Positions 31,194-39,942 are shown, counted from the first letter of the stretch. The stretch is DNA of 41,999 nucleotides from an uncultured Collinsella sp. (GCA_900762325.1 CAAFGG010000044.1:1-41999), one strand, 5' to 3'. Numbers and translations are program-made. Notes: a model not told the origin generated them from the letters alone.

Positions 31194-32225
31194 CTATACG
31201 CGTGGTATCGCCGTACTATGTCGAATGATGAGTTGGCCGGGAATACGGATGGCAACGGTTTTGCCCGCCGTACCCGCCTCGGGAACCGCATGCTCAAACA
31301 CCTCGCGTCCGCGCTGATGCAGATCGAATCGCACGGTCGTGAGCTCGTTATGTGCTACAAAGTCGTCGAGCGAGTCATCGACACCCACCACGCTCACGTC
31401 CTCGGGCACGCGCAATCCGCTATCGCGCAGCGCTGCAATTGCGCCATTTGCCATCTGGTCGTTTGCCGCGTAAATCGCCGTCATGGTGCGGTCGTGTTCG
31501 GCCAGATATCTGCCGGCCTCGTAACCGCTGTTGGCAGACCAGTCGCCCTCGAGCGGCGCCTGTGGCTTAATGTGCTTACGCTCGAGCGCATCCTGCCAAC
31601 CGGCGCGACGAAACTGCTCGTCGACCGAGAACGACGGGCCGCCAATATAGCGAATCTGATCGTGTCCCAGCTCAAACAGGTGATCCATAAGCAATAGCGA
31701 GCAGCCGTAATGATCGGAGTCAACTGTGGTCACGCGCGGATGCGCGTACATGGTAACGATGACCGTGCCAATGCCCGGCAGTGGATCAAACGTCTCAAAA
31801 TCGGGCGCCATGCGACTCATGCCGATAATGATGCCGTCCACGGGCAGCGCGGCCATACGACGCGTGGCCTCGGCAAGCGAAAACTCCTCGGTCTTGGACA
31901 TCTCAACCAACGTGATGCCGCAATTATGCTCGCGAGCAGCGCTGGCGATGCCGTCGATCATTGAGAGGTTGCCAAACTTGGTGACATCGTTGACGCACAG
32001 GCCGACTGAATGGTAACGGCCGTCGCGCAGCGAGCGACCGGCATAACTCGGACGAAAGCCGAGCTCTTGCATAGCGGCCTGCACGCGCTGGCGCGTCTGC
32101 TCGTTGACGTTAGGCAAGCCGTTGGCGACGCGCGAAACCGTCTGCTGCGAAACACCAGCAGCGCGGGCGACGTCGGCCATGGAGACCGGACGCGAACTGG
32201 TATCGTTGGACGGGCGCCTTGCCAC
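31194..32225 (-). CDS. LacI-family transcriptional regulator, probably of galK-galT
   Basis: A 343-residue repressor. The N-terminal LacI HTH and hinge fill about 15-70: VSMADVARAAGVSQQTVSRVAN then NEQTRQRVQAAMQELGFRPS. The periplasmic-binding-protein-like effector domain follows, with VDGIIIGMS, DNDQMANG-type YAANDQMANGAIAALRDSG and the typical PEDVSVVGVDD. The GTG start at 32225 has AAGGTGA upstream. It is divergent from galK; three operator-like sites in the 338-bp gap suggest it represses galKT and itself, probably with a galactose-related effector, an inference from position. Confidence 0.9.
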   Translation of the reverse strand: MARRPSNDTSSRPVSMADVARAAGVSQQTVSRVANGLPNVNEQTRQRVQAAMQELGFRPSYAGRSLRDGRYHSVGLCVNDVTKFGNLSMIDGIASAAREHNCGITLVEMSKTEEFSLAEATRRMAALPVDGIIIGMSRMAPDFETFDPLPGIGTVIVTMYAHPRVTTVDSDHYGCSLLLMDHLFELGHDQIRYIGGPSFSVDEQFRRAGWQDALERKHIKPQAPLEGDWSANSGYEAGRYLAEHDRTMTAIYAANDQMANGAIAALRDSGLRVPEDVSVVGVDDSLDDFVAHNELTTVRFDLHQRGREVFEHAVPEAGTAGKTVAIRIPGQLIIRHSTAIPRV

Positions 32226-32319
32226 AGGATCACCTTCACCCTTGCGAGATCTGAATAGCGTGCATGCCGGCCCGGGCAGAAATACACCCCGCGCCGAAGC
32301 CCGCTATCGTTGGACGCAT

Positions 32320-32523
32320 GTTAACGTACTCTACTTTTTCTATCTGCATCTCTTCTGCTTTATAAGTCCATACGGCAGTACCGTTCACGGCTGCATTTCT
32401 ACCGATTACCAGATTCTCAAAAAGTGACAAGCGATGTGTTATGAGTACGTTAACATAGCCCGTAACGTGCGGCATCGTGAACACGTGATTCATGCCGCTT
32501 CAAGTTGTTAACGTACTCATAAC
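32320..32523. promoter_or_regulatory. Three operator-like sites between the LacI gene and galK
   Basis: GTTATGAGTACGTTAAC at 32438-32454 is the exact inverse complement of 32507-32523, and a partial copy GTTAACGTACT lies at 32320-32330. The two full 17-bp sites are 69 bp apart centre to centre, close to a whole number of helical turns, which suits repression by looping. The third is 120 bp further and near the LacI gene side. The 11-mer ACCGTTCACGG also lies at 32380-32390. These are the main recognisable elements of the 338-bp gap. Confidence 0.75.
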
Positions 32524-32563
32524 GACGCAAAACTCACCCGTGCGCGCCAAGGAAAGGACTCCC

Positions 32564-33769
32564 ATGACCACCCCCGACGAAAAGACATTCGCCACGCTCA
32601 CCAAGCTGTTTGAGGAGGAGTTTGGCCCCATCGGCGACCGCAAGGTGCTCTACGTGCACGCGCCCGGCCGCTCCGAGATCAGCGGCAATCACACCGATCA
32701 CGAGGGCGGTCACGTTATCGCCGGCTCGCTCGATGTCGCCGTTGACGGCATCGCCGTGGCAACCGATTCCAACAAGATTCGCATCGCCGACGAGGGCTAT
32801 CCTACGTTTGAGATCACGCTAGACACGGTAGACATTCAGGAGTCCGAGAAGGGCACGTCCGCAAGCCTCGTGCGCGGTATGGCCCATGAGGTCGCAGCGC
32901 TTGGTGTTGAGCCCAAGGGCTTCGACTTCGCCTTCACCTGCTCCGTCCCCTCGGGCGGTGGCCTTTCCAGCTCTGCTGCCGTCGAGGCCGCGTACGGCCG
33001 TGCCATGGAGACGCTCTGGGGCGCGCCCGCCATTGAACCCGTCGCACTCGCCCAGATGAGCCAGCGCACCGAGAACAACTACTACGGCAAGCCCTGCGGT
33101 CTGATGGACCAAGCTGCCGTGTGCCTGGGCGGCCTCGCCTACATGGACTTTGAGGACCAGGCTCAGCCTAAGACCCAGAAGCTCGAGCTCAACTTTGAGG
33201 ATCACGGCTATGCGCTCGTGCTCGTTAAAGTTGGCGCCGACCATGTGGCAGCCACCGACGACTACGCCGCCGTTCCGCGCGAGATGCAGGACGTCGCTGC
33301 CGAGTTTGGCAAGGCGCGCCTATGCGAGGTCGACGTTGCCGACTTTGACGCCAAGCTCCCCGAGCTGCGCGCCAAGCTGGGTGACCGTGCCTGCCTGCGC
33401 GCCGTTCACTACTGGTACGAAAACGGCTTGGTCGACAAGCGCTGGGCAGCCCTGAACGCCGGCGACATCGACCAGTTCCTGGTCCTGACGCGCGAGTCCG
33501 GCGCCAGCTCTGCCATGTACCTGCAGAATGTTGTTGCCAAACTGGGTGCCGAGCAGCCTTCCATGTACGCGCTTGCTCTTGCCGAGCATGTGCTCGACGG
33601 CCGTGGCGCCGTTCGTATTCACGGCGGCGGCTTTGGCGGTACCATCCAGGCCTTCGTGCCGCTCGATCTGGTCGACACCTTCATCACCAAGATGAACAGC
33701 TGGCTGGGCGAGGGCTCTGCCCGTCACTACGCCATCTCTGACAAGGGGGCTTACGCGGCATGGCTGTAA
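32564..33769 (+). CDS. galK: Galactokinase
   Basis: It phosphorylates galactose to galactose-1-phosphate with ATP, the first Leloir step. The 401-residue GHMP kinase shows motif 1 as APGRSEISGNHTDHEGG (about 30-46, the galactokinase signature in a variant form), motif 2 as PSGGGLSSSAAVE (about 129-141), and motif 3 as HGGGFGGT near 355-362. The Asp in GLMDQ (about 185) fits the catalytic base. ATG 32564 has GGAAAGGA 7 bases upstream; longer frames begin within the operator. The downstream galT overlaps its last bases. Likely controlled by the divergent LacI protein. Confidence 0.95.
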   Translation: MTTPDEKTFATLTKLFEEEFGPIGDRKVLYVHAPGRSEISGNHTDHEGGHVIAGSLDVAVDGIAVATDSNKIRIADEGYPTFEITLDTVDIQESEKGTSASLVRGMAHEVAALGVEPKGFDFAFTCSVPSGGGLSSSAAVEAAYGRAMETLWGAPAIEPVALAQMSQRTENNYYGKPCGLMDQAAVCLGGLAYMDFEDQAQPKTQKLELNFEDHGYALVLVKVGADHVAATDDYAAVPREMQDVAAEFGKARLCEVDVADFDAKLPELRAKLGDRACLRAVHYWYENGLVDKRWAALNAGDIDQFLVLTRESGASSAMYLQNVVAKLGAEQPSMYALALAEHVLDGRGAVRIHGGGFGGTIQAFVPLDLVDTFITKMNSWLGEGSARHYAISDKGAYAAWL

Positions 33770-35388
33770 TGACTGACGTGCGCGAGGCCGCGCAGAACCT
33801 GATCGAGTACGCTATTCACCGATCGATGATCGGCCAGGACGATCGCATCTGGGCCTACAACACCATTCTCGAGTGCATCGGCGCCACGGGTCCGGCGCTC
33901 GACATGGCCTGGGCGCTCCAGGTCGAGAAACTCTCGTTCTTGCACCCCGATACACTCCCCAATTTTGACCTGGAGGGCACGCTTGCCGCGCTTTCCGAGG
34001 CCGCCGTTGTCAACGGTGCCGCCGAGGACACGGCATCGGGCCGCGACCGCATCGCCATGCGCATCATGGGCGTGCTGATGCCGAGGCCTTCGGTTGTAAA
34101 CGAGGAATTCAACGGCCGCATGGGCGTCAACGAGCCCCGCGCCGCGACCGACTGGTTCTACGGCCTGTGCTGTGACGCCGGTTACGTGCGCCGCGCCGCC
34201 ATCGCGCGCAACATCAAATGGAGCACTTCCACCAACTGGGGTGACCTGGAGATCACCATCAACCTGTCAAAGCCCGAAAAGGACCCGCGCGATATTGCCG
34301 CGGCAGGTGTAGCCAAGAACACGGGCGAGAAGTATCCCGCCTGCCAGCTCTGCATCGAAAACGAGGGCTATCCCGGACGCTCCGCCGCAGCCGACGGCGG
34401 CACTCACCCCGCCCGCCAGAATCTGCGCGTTATCCCCATCCAGCTCGACGGCGAGCGCTGGGGTTTCCAGTACAGCCCGTATGCGTATTTTAACGAGCAC
34501 TGCATTGCTATGAGCTCCGAGCATCGCCCGATGCACGTGGACCGCAAGGGCCTGACCTGCCTGCTCGACTTTGTCGACCTGTTCCCGCACTACTTTATTG
34601 GCTCCAACGCCGACCTGCCCATCGTGGGCGGCTCGATCTTGTCGCACGACCACTTCCAGGGCGGCGCACACGAGTTCCCCATGATGCACGCCGCTGAGGT
34701 CTCGCAGTTTAGCGTGCCCGGCTTTGACCAGGTCAGCGGTACCGTGTTGCAGTGGCCGCTCTCGGTGCTGCGACTGCGTTCGCACGACCGCGCCCAGCTG
34801 CTCGACGCCGCCGAGAAGATTATCCTTGCCTGGCGCGAGTGGACCGATGAGTCGGTTGGCGTCGTCGCGCACACAGCCGATGGCGTGGCGCACAACACCG
34901 TGACGCCCGTCATCCGCCGCGTCGACTCCCGCGGCAATGCCGGCGGCGAAATCTACGAGGCCTACCTGGCGCTTCGCTGCAACATCACGACTGACGAGCA
35001 TCCGCTGGGCGTATTCCACCCGCATGCCGAGTACCACCACATTAAGAAGGAGAACATCGGCCTGATCGAGGTCATGGGCCTGGCCATTTTGCCGCCACGC
35101 CTGGTTTCCGAGCTCGGCGCCGTCCGCGAGCACCTGCTGGCCGCCAAGGTCGACGCAAGCTACGACCTTGGCGCCGCACTCGAGGGCGACGACCTTTGCC
35201 GCAGCCACGCCGCATGGGCCGAGGATGTCTTTGCACGCCGCGCCGATGAACTTACGACCGACAACGCCATCGATATCCTGCACGAGGAGGTGGGCGTGGT
35301 GTTTGGCCACGTGCTCGACAACGCCGGCGTCTTTAAATGGGACGAGGCAGGACGCGCCGCCCAGCAGCGCTTTATCGACTCGCTGTAG
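33760..35388 (+). CDS. galT: UDP-glucose--hexose-1-phosphate uridylyltransferase, class II
   Basis: It exchanges UMP between UDP-glucose and galactose-1-phosphate, the second Leloir step. At 542 residues it belongs to the longer class II GalT group of Gram-positive bacteria (about 500), not the short class with HPH. Features include the conserved EGYPGRSAAADGGTHPARQN segment (about 202-221), FNEHCI and SHDHFQGGAHEFP (near 290), and HPHAEYHHIKKENIG later. The start at ATG 33760 has GGGGG 10 bases upstream; ATG 33769, which overlaps the galK stop as TAATG, is equally possible. Either way it is translationally coupled to galK. A terminator follows at 35436. galE is not in the window. Confidence 0.93.
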   Translation: MAVMTDVREAAQNLIEYAIHRSMIGQDDRIWAYNTILECIGATGPALDMAWALQVEKLSFLHPDTLPNFDLEGTLAALSEAAVVNGAAEDTASGRDRIAMRIMGVLMPRPSVVNEEFNGRMGVNEPRAATDWFYGLCCDAGYVRRAAIARNIKWSTSTNWGDLEITINLSKPEKDPRDIAAAGVAKNTGEKYPACQLCIENEGYPGRSAAADGGTHPARQNLRVIPIQLDGERWGFQYSPYAYFNEHCIAMSSEHRPMHVDRKGLTCLLDFVDLFPHYFIGSNADLPIVGGSILSHDHFQGGAHEFPMMHAAEVSQFSVPGFDQVSGTVLQWPLSVLRLRSHDRAQLLDAAEKIILAWREWTDESVGVVAHTADGVAHNTVTPVIRRVDSRGNAGGEIYEAYLALRCNITTDEHPLGVFHPHAEYHHIKKENIGLIEVMGLAILPPRLVSELGAVREHLLAAKVDASYDLGAALEGDDLCRSHAAWAEDVFARRADELTTDNAIDILHEEVGVVFGHVLDNAGVFKWDEAGRAAQQRFIDSL

Positions 35389-35435
35389 CACGCGAGCTCG
35401 AACGCACGCACTTAACAAATAGCGCCTACACGACC

Positions 35436-35475
35436 ACGGCGCCCGCCGGCAACATCGCCGACGGGCGCCGTTTTC
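35436..35475 (+). terminator. Terminator of galK-galT
   Basis: ACGGCGCCCG (35436-35445) pairs with CGGGCGCCGT (35462-35471), with CCGGC/GCCGA continuing inward, and TTTTCT follows. It begins 48 bases after the galT stop. Confidence 0.85.
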
Positions 35476-35506
35476 TGATGCAAGGGTAGCTAATTTGCAC
35501 CAAAAC

Positions 35507-35543
35507 AAGGAGTGTTCCAAACTGCCGGCAGAGAAGGAACGTC
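35507..35543. repeat. 37-bp direct repeat, left copy flanking ATPase B
   Basis: The segment AAGGAGTGTTCC plus AAACTGCCGGCA and AAGGAACGTC recurs at 37018-37054 with 34 of 37 positions the same. The two copies flank the second DUF4143 ATPase gene and its upstream array. A further partial copy (AAGGAACGTCCCC) lies at about 125, next to the insertion sequence end. Confidence 0.75.
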
Positions 35544-35561
35544 CCCAGGTGCCGACCTAAA

Positions 35562-35660
35562 CTCCCACATTATTCGATGGAAAAACGTGGTTGCCTCACA
35601 CATTATTCGATGGAAAAACGTGGTTTACTCCCACATTTTTCGATGGAAAGACCGAAACGG
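35562..35660 (+). repeat. Three tandem 33-bp repeats upstream of ATPase B
   Basis: Units at 35562-35594, 35595-35627 and 35628-35660 start CTCMCACATTATTCGATGG and continue AAAAACGTGG. The first two match at 30 of 33; the third diverges after GGAAA. The array ends 32 bases before the ATPase start; TATACT at 35664-35669 is a likely -10 box directly after it. The core CGATGGAAAAACG resembles GATTATGGAAAACG of the array before ATPase A. The 33-bp period is about three helical turns. Confidence 0.85.
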
Positions 35661-35692
35661 TCTTATACTAACCATGATCGTTAGGAGGCAGT

Positions 35693-36994
35693 ATGCAGCG
35701 ACAGCTAATGGACGAACTCATCGCTTGGAAATCTAGGGCAAACCGCAAGCCCCTCCTGCTTAAGGGGGCCCGCCAGACGGGAAAAACCTGGCTTCTTAAC
35801 GAATTCGCAGGCCAGCAGTATCAAAACGTCATCCGCTTTGACTTTATGCTCGAACCGGGCGCACGTTCGCTGTTCGACGGAAGCCTTGACCCCAAACGCA
35901 TCATCTCCCAGATAGAGCTCCTGCGCGGCCAGACCATAACGCCGACAGACACGCTCATCATCTTCGACGAAATCCAAGAGGCACCGCGTGGCATCACCTC
36001 GCTCAAATACTTCAACGAGCTAGCGCCGGAATACCATATCGTGGCAGCCGGCTCCTATATGGGGCTCGCGCTCCGACGCGAAAACGAGTCGTTCCCCGTC
36101 GGCAAGATCGACCAGCTCACCATGCGCCCCATGGGGTTTGTCGAGTTCGTTCGTGCCGTCGATGGCGATCCACTCGCAGATGCCATCCTTGCCGCAGACA
36201 TGGACCTGCTGACAAACGTTTCCGAAAAGCTCGAGCGCCTGCTCAAGGAATACCTCGTTGTCGGTGGCATGCCAGAAGTTGTCTCCGCTTTCGCCACCTC
36301 CCACGATTTCATCGAGGCCCGCAGGCTTCAGCAGCAAATCATCGAAGCTTACGAATCCGATTTTGGCAAGCATGCGCCAGCCCGCATCGTCGAGCGCATG
36401 AGGCTGGTTTGGAAATCCCTTCCCGGCCAGCTCGCAAAGGAAAACAAGAAGTTCGTCTACGGCGCGCTTCGTCCTGGGGCGCGCGCACGCGATTTTGAGG
36501 AAAGCCTCCAGTGGCTCATGGACTACGGAATCGTTCATAAGGTACCACGTGTTTCCGCCCTAAGAGCACCGCTCACAAGCTACGAGGATCTCTCGGGCTT
36601 CAAGCTGTTCTGCATCGACACCGGCATCCTCGGAGCACTCTCCGGCCTCTCGCCAGCCATTGTTCTGAACGGGCCCGCTGTTTTTACGGAGTTCAAAGGC
36701 TCGCTGACCGAGCAATACGTCGCACAGGAGCTTTTGCTCCAAGGCAATACCCCCGCGTATTGGTCATCCCCCTCCGGCAATGCAGAGACTGACTTTGCCG
36801 TCGACCATGCGGGGACCGTGCTTCCGCTCGAGGTCAAGGCGGCAGAGAATCTCAAAGCAAAGAGCCTGAGGATTGCCTGCGAGAAGTTCAAGCTCGAGCG
36901 CTGCGTGAGAACATCGTTAGCGGCATATAGAGACGAAGGCACGCTCGTCAATATTCCGCTCTGGGAGATTGGGCAAATCGACAAGCTGGCATAG
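35693..36994 (+). CDS. AAA-type ATPase with C-terminal DUF4143/PD-(D/E)XK-like domain (B)
   Basis: A 433-residue protein. Walker A is GARQTGKT (25-32), Walker B TLIIFDEIQ (87-95), and a sensor-like IVAAGSYMGLAL follows at about 115. The middle has SFPVGKIDQLTMRPMGFVEF, conserved in this family. The C-terminal DUF4143 domain contains AETDFAV (about 364-370) and LPLEVKAAEN (377-386), the E-x-D...E-x-K core of the PD-(D/E)XK fold. Both ATPases here keep this core, so nuclease activity or DNA binding remains possible; function of the family is not established. ATG 35693 has TTAGGAGG 6 bases upstream. The gene is a single-cistron unit enclosed by 37-bp direct repeats, which suggests acquisition or rearrangement. 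It is only distantly similar to ATPase A. Confidence 0.88.
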   Translation: MQRQLMDELIAWKSRANRKPLLLKGARQTGKTWLLNEFAGQQYQNVIRFDFMLEPGARSLFDGSLDPKRIISQIELLRGQTITPTDTLIIFDEIQEAPRGITSLKYFNELAPEYHIVAAGSYMGLALRRENESFPVGKIDQLTMRPMGFVEFVRAVDGDPLADAILAADMDLLTNVSEKLERLLKEYLVVGGMPEVVSAFATSHDFIEARRLQQQIIEAYESDFGKHAPARIVERMRLVWKSLPGQLAKENKKFVYGALRPGARARDFEESLQWLMDYGIVHKVPRVSALRAPLTSYEDLSGFKLFCIDTGILGALSGLSPAIVLNGPAVFTEFKGSLTEQYVAQELLLQGNTPAYWSSPSGNAETDFAVDHAGTVLPLEVKAAENLKAKSLRIACEKFKLERCVRTSLAAYRDEGTLVNIPLWEIGQIDKLA

Positions 36995-37017
36995 GCGCTG
37001 TGGAGGGGGTGCCCCGT

Positions 37018-37054
37018 AAGGAGTGTCCCAAACTGCCGGCAAAAAAGGAACGTC
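37018..37054. repeat. 37-bp direct repeat, right copy flanking ATPase B
   Basis: This partner of 35507-35543 begins 23 bases after the ATPase stop and runs directly toward the 163-bp structured repeat, so the two may form one composite element of about 230 bp (37018-37250). The version at the left window edge appears to be the same composite interrupted by the insertion sequence. Confidence 0.75.
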
Positions 37055-37087
37055 TCTATCTGCCGCATTCCCGAAGCAAGGCAACGC

Positions 37088-37250
37088 CGATGTTTTGGCA
37101 ACGGCAGCGAGCGGGCCGCATTTGAGACAAGGTGACGTGAAACGAAAGGGCGCTGACCTTCTGGTCGCGCCCTTGAAGTTGAACGTCAGATTGTCCAAAT
37201 GCGGCCCGCGCAGCGTCGAGCCGTTACGCGGTTTGGTAAAACCGCGTAAC
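37088..37250. repeat. 163-bp structured repeat, copy 2, next to the lacC stop codon
   Basis: It differs from 178-340 at three positions. It has the same nested arms: GCGGGCCGCATTTG/CAAATGCGGCCCGC (perfect here), the AAGGGCGC hairpin, and the terminal 12-bp stem at 37223-37250. It ends one base before the lacC stop codon, in the same orientation as copy 1 relative to its gene. One of the three differences (T to C) restores pairing of the outer arms compared with copy 1, a sign that the structure matters. Confidence 0.85.
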
Positions 37251-37251
37251 T

Positions 37252-38187
37252 CTAAAGCTCCGTTACTTCAACGTTGTTGAAGATCTCATCCCAGCGGTCC
37301 ATGACCAGGTGGCCGGTCTTGGGATCCATGGCGTTGAGCTTGCCGCAGGTATTGGCGGTCTTGAGCACCGTGACATCGTCGGCACCAGCAGCAATGGCAT
37401 GCGCAAAGCCGGCGATGGTCGAGTCACCGGAACCCGTCGCGTTCACAGCCGCAATCGCGGGCGTCTTGGCGCGGAACGCGCGGCCCTCATGGAAGCCCAC
37501 CGAACCGGCAGCGCCCATCGAAACGACAACCCAGGGAATACCGGCAAAGCGGTCATCGGCGGCAAGCGCCTCGCGCAGGGCATCGACATCATCGGTCGTA
37601 AAGGACGTACCCAGCAGGCCGTTAATCTCGGTCAGGTTGGGCTTTACGAGCTCAGGCTTAGCGTCGGACTCCAGCGCGGCCTCCAGCGATGCACCCGAGG
37701 TGTCGAGCAGCACCTTGGCGCCCGCCTCCTCGGCGATCTTGACGAGCTCGGCATAGTAGCCGGCATCGACCCCACGCGGCAGCGAGCCCGAAAGCGTCAC
37801 AACGTCCGCCTTCGCTGCAAGCTCGGCAAACTTGGCCGTAAAGGCCTCGAGCTCGGCCGGGGCGATCTGCGGACCGCTCTCCAAAAGCTCGGTCTGATTG
37901 CCCTCGTGCAGGATATTCAGGCAAATGCGCGTCTCACCGGCGATGGGTACAAAGTCGTTCTTGACGCCGTCGGCATCCATAAGCTCAGCCATATAGGCAC
38001 CCATGTGGCCGCCGAGCAGGCCGGTCGCGAGCACGTCGTCGCCCAGCTGCAGCAGCACACGGCTCACGTTGAGGCCCTTACCGCCAGCGGTCTTTTCGGG
38101 CGTCACGCGGTTAACGTCGTCGATGATCAGCTTGTCGAGTTGATAGCGCGTATCGATCGACGGGTTCATGGTAACGGTCAGAATCAT
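37252..38187 (-). CDS. lacC: Tagatose-6-phosphate kinase / 1-phosphofructokinase (PfkB family)
   Basis: It phosphorylates tagatose-6-phosphate (or fructose-1-phosphate) with ATP. The 311-residue PfkB-fold protein shows the N-terminal VTMNPSIDTRY, TAGGKGLNVSRVL, the GLLGGHMG loop, LSGSLPRG (about 133-140) and the C-terminal anion hole and base NATGSGDSTIAGF (about 254-266), where Asp is the catalytic base. LacC is preferred over FruK because lacA and lacB lie just upstream on the same strand, though sequence alone does not separate the two. ATG 38187 has CAGGAG 7 bases upstream. It is last of the lacA-lacB-epimerase-lacC set and ends in the structured repeat. Confidence 0.85.
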   Translation of the reverse strand: MILTVTMNPSIDTRYQLDKLIIDDVNRVTPEKTAGGKGLNVSRVLLQLGDDVLATGLLGGHMGAYMAELMDADGVKNDFVPIAGETRICLNILHEGNQTELLESGPQIAPAELEAFTAKFAELAAKADVVTLSGSLPRGVDAGYYAELVKIAEEAGAKVLLDTSGASLEAALESDAKPELVKPNLTEINGLLGTSFTTDDVDALREALAADDRFAGIPWVVVSMGAAGSVGFHEGRAFRAKTPAIAAVNATGSGDSTIAGFAHAIAAGADDVTVLKTANTCGKLNAMDPKTGHLVMDRWDEIFNNVEVTEL

Positions 38188-38240
38188 ATTGAACTCCTGT
38201 TCCGGGGCGGCATGACCCGCCCCAAACATACGATAACTCG

Positions 38241-39122
38241 TTAAAGGATCTCGATCTCAAAGCCGCGGGTAACGGTCTCCCCCGGCTTGGCAACCAGGCA
38301 GCCACGCTTGTGCTCCAGAATATCGTCCTCGTCGGAGCAGGTGGACAGGCCGCCCCACGGTTCAACAGCCACAAAGTCGCCCTCGGGCTTGCTCCACACA
38401 ATCAGGTACGGCATATCGGGGAACGTCAGGCGCACGCCCTTGTCCTCGGTTTTCTTGGTCAGCGTAACCACGCGGCTCTCGAGCACGTCAAAGATGGTCT
38501 CCGCGAAGTCAAAGAGTTCGTGGGTCAGCGGCAGGTCATGGCCAACCATCGGGTTCTTGCTGCGATGCTCAACATCAATCAGGCCCGTCGAGGGAACGGC
38601 AGTGCAGAGCTCGGTGGCCTCACGCTGCTCAAAACGGAGCTCGTAGTCGTCATAGGACTCGCCCTCGTCGAGCGGGCACTTAAAGCCGGGGTGACCGCCC
38701 ACAAAGAACGGCATGTCCTCGGTGCCCTCATTGGTCACCTCGTACGACACGGCCACCTTTTCCGAATCGATCGTGTAACGAGCAACGATCTTAAACGGAT
38801 ACGGGTACTGCTCGAGCAACTCGGCATGGTCGGTAGAGCTTAGGCTCAGCGCAACCATGTTGTCACTCTGCTCCTCGAGCTTCCACTCCTGCTTGCGCGC
38901 AAAGCCGTGGCGGGCAAGCTTGACCTCGTGTCCGCCCATGGTCATCGCGCGGCCCTCACGAAGGCCGCCGCAGATCGGGAAGCAAATGGGTGCTTGGCCC
39001 GACCAAACCGCCGGGTCACCCTGCCACAGGTACTCGCGGCCGTTGGCTTTAATCGAAGTGAACGATCCGCCAGCCGTGCTCAGCGCCACACGAATAGAAC
39101 CGTTATCAAGAATAAACTCCAT
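38241..39122 (-). CDS. Aldose 1-epimerase family protein (LacX-like)
   Basis: A 293-residue protein of the galactose-mutarotase fold. It starts MEFILDNGSIRVALSTAGGS and continues YLWQGDPAVWSGQAPICFPI, the GGLREG and ARHGFARKQEW segments, where the His is a conserved active-site candidate. VGGHPGFKCP supplies the second His and a late VAVEPWGG the catalytic Glu. LacX proteins occur in lac operons and may interconvert anomers of galactose-6-phosphate or galactose. ATG 39122 has AAGGGAAGG upstream. The gene lies 53 bp before lacC and 232 bp after lacB. Confidence 0.9.
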   Translation of the reverse strand: MEFILDNGSIRVALSTAGGSFTSIKANGREYLWQGDPAVWSGQAPICFPICGGLREGRAMTMGGHEVKLARHGFARKQEWKLEEQSDNMVALSLSSTDHAELLEQYPYPFKIVARYTIDSEKVAVSYEVTNEGTEDMPFFVGGHPGFKCPLDEGESYDDYELRFEQREATELCTAVPSTGLIDVEHRSKNPMVGHDLPLTHELFDFAETIFDVLESRVVTLTKKTEDKGVRLTFPDMPYLIVWSKPEGDFVAVEPWGGLSTCSDEDDILEHKRGCLVAKPGETVTRGFEIEIL

Positions 39123-39310
39123 AGGAGCCTTCCCTTTCTTACGACAGCCCGCCAAGTCAATAGGGCTGATAGAAAACCGGCCCGCGCCCCCTCACAGAAA
39201 CGCGAGCCGTCAATTGAAAAGCTGCAAATCGCCAAGTACAGCCGAGAGCGAAGCACTCAAGCCAAGCAAGCAACGTGTTATCGGAGCAGCTCGCCCGCCA
39301 GATGGCTTCG

Positions 39311-39350
39311 CAGCGTCGACCCGTTACGCGGTTTGGTAAAACCGCGTAAC
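39311..39350. repeat. 40-bp partial copy of the structured repeat, just past lacB
   Basis: CAGCGTCGACCCGTTACGCG and the rest of the 12-bp stem hairpin (39323-39350) match the ends of 178-340 and 37088-37250 at 39 of 40 positions. It ends four bases before the lacB stop codon, in the same orientation as the other two copies. The rest of the 232-bp gap 39123-39354 shows nothing recognisable. Confidence 0.8.
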
Positions 39351-39354
39351 TTCC

Positions 39355-39879
39355 TTAGTCGTGGTATTCGCCGCGGTCCCACTTCTCGAGGAACTCGTCA
39401 AAGAAGTGCGGGTCAGCCTGAGCCTCGGCGTCGGCCTTGTTGCAGGCGTCGATCTTGGCGATCAGGGCGTCGTGCTCGGGAGTCTTCTCGTAGGGCTCCT
39501 CAAGGAAGGCAAGCATGGTGTCGGCCATCAGGAACTCGCCGGTGATCTTGCCGCCAAAGCCCACGATATTCGCGTTGAGCTCGCGGCGGGCATACAGGGC
39601 AGAGGTCATGTCGCGAACCAGGGCGCAGCGAGCGCCGGGAACCTTGTTGACGGCGTTGGTGATGCCGATGCCGGTGCCGCACAGGGCCACGCCAAAGTCG
39701 GCCTTGCCGCTGGCAACAGCCTCGCCCACGGCCTTACCGTAGATGGGATAGTGCGTACGGGTGTGGCTGTAGGTGCCGCAGTCGAGCACCTTGTAGCCAG
39801 CCTGCTCCAGGCGGTCGGCCAGATAGATCTTCTCGTCCGTAACGATATGGTCGCAACCGATTGCGATGGTCTTCTTCAT
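39355..39879 (-). CDS. lacB: Galactose-6-phosphate isomerase subunit B
   Basis: With LacA it interconverts galactose-6-phosphate and tagatose-6-phosphate. The 174-residue RpiB/LacAB-family protein begins MKKTIAIGCDHIVTDEKIY and contains DCGTYSHTRTHYPIYGK and the ALCGTGIGITNAVNKVPG loop (about 66-83) with its Cys, typical of LacB (171 residues in Gram-positives). The C-terminal HFFDEFLEKWDRGEYHD also fits LacB. The start has GAAAGGACG upstream. The gap from lacA is 63 bp, so the two are co-transcribed. Confidence 0.95.
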   Translation of the reverse strand: MKKTIAIGCDHIVTDEKIYLADRLEQAGYKVLDCGTYSHTRTHYPIYGKAVGEAVASGKADFGVALCGTGIGITNAVNKVPGARCALVRDMTSALYARRELNANIVGFGGKITGEFLMADTMLAFLEEPYEKTPEHDALIAKIDACNKADAEAQADPHFFDEFLEKWDRGEYHD

Positions 39880-39942
39880 CAGAACGTCCTTTCGTCTGAA
39901 TTCACAAGTTGAGGTAGAAGTTCGAGTTCTCGGTGGCTCTCG

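Noticed and set aside
37252..38187. Calling the PfkB kinase FruK (1-phosphofructokinase)
   Set aside because: Sequence cannot exclude it, but lacA, lacB and a LacX-like gene directly upstream and no fru PTS gene nearby favour LacC.
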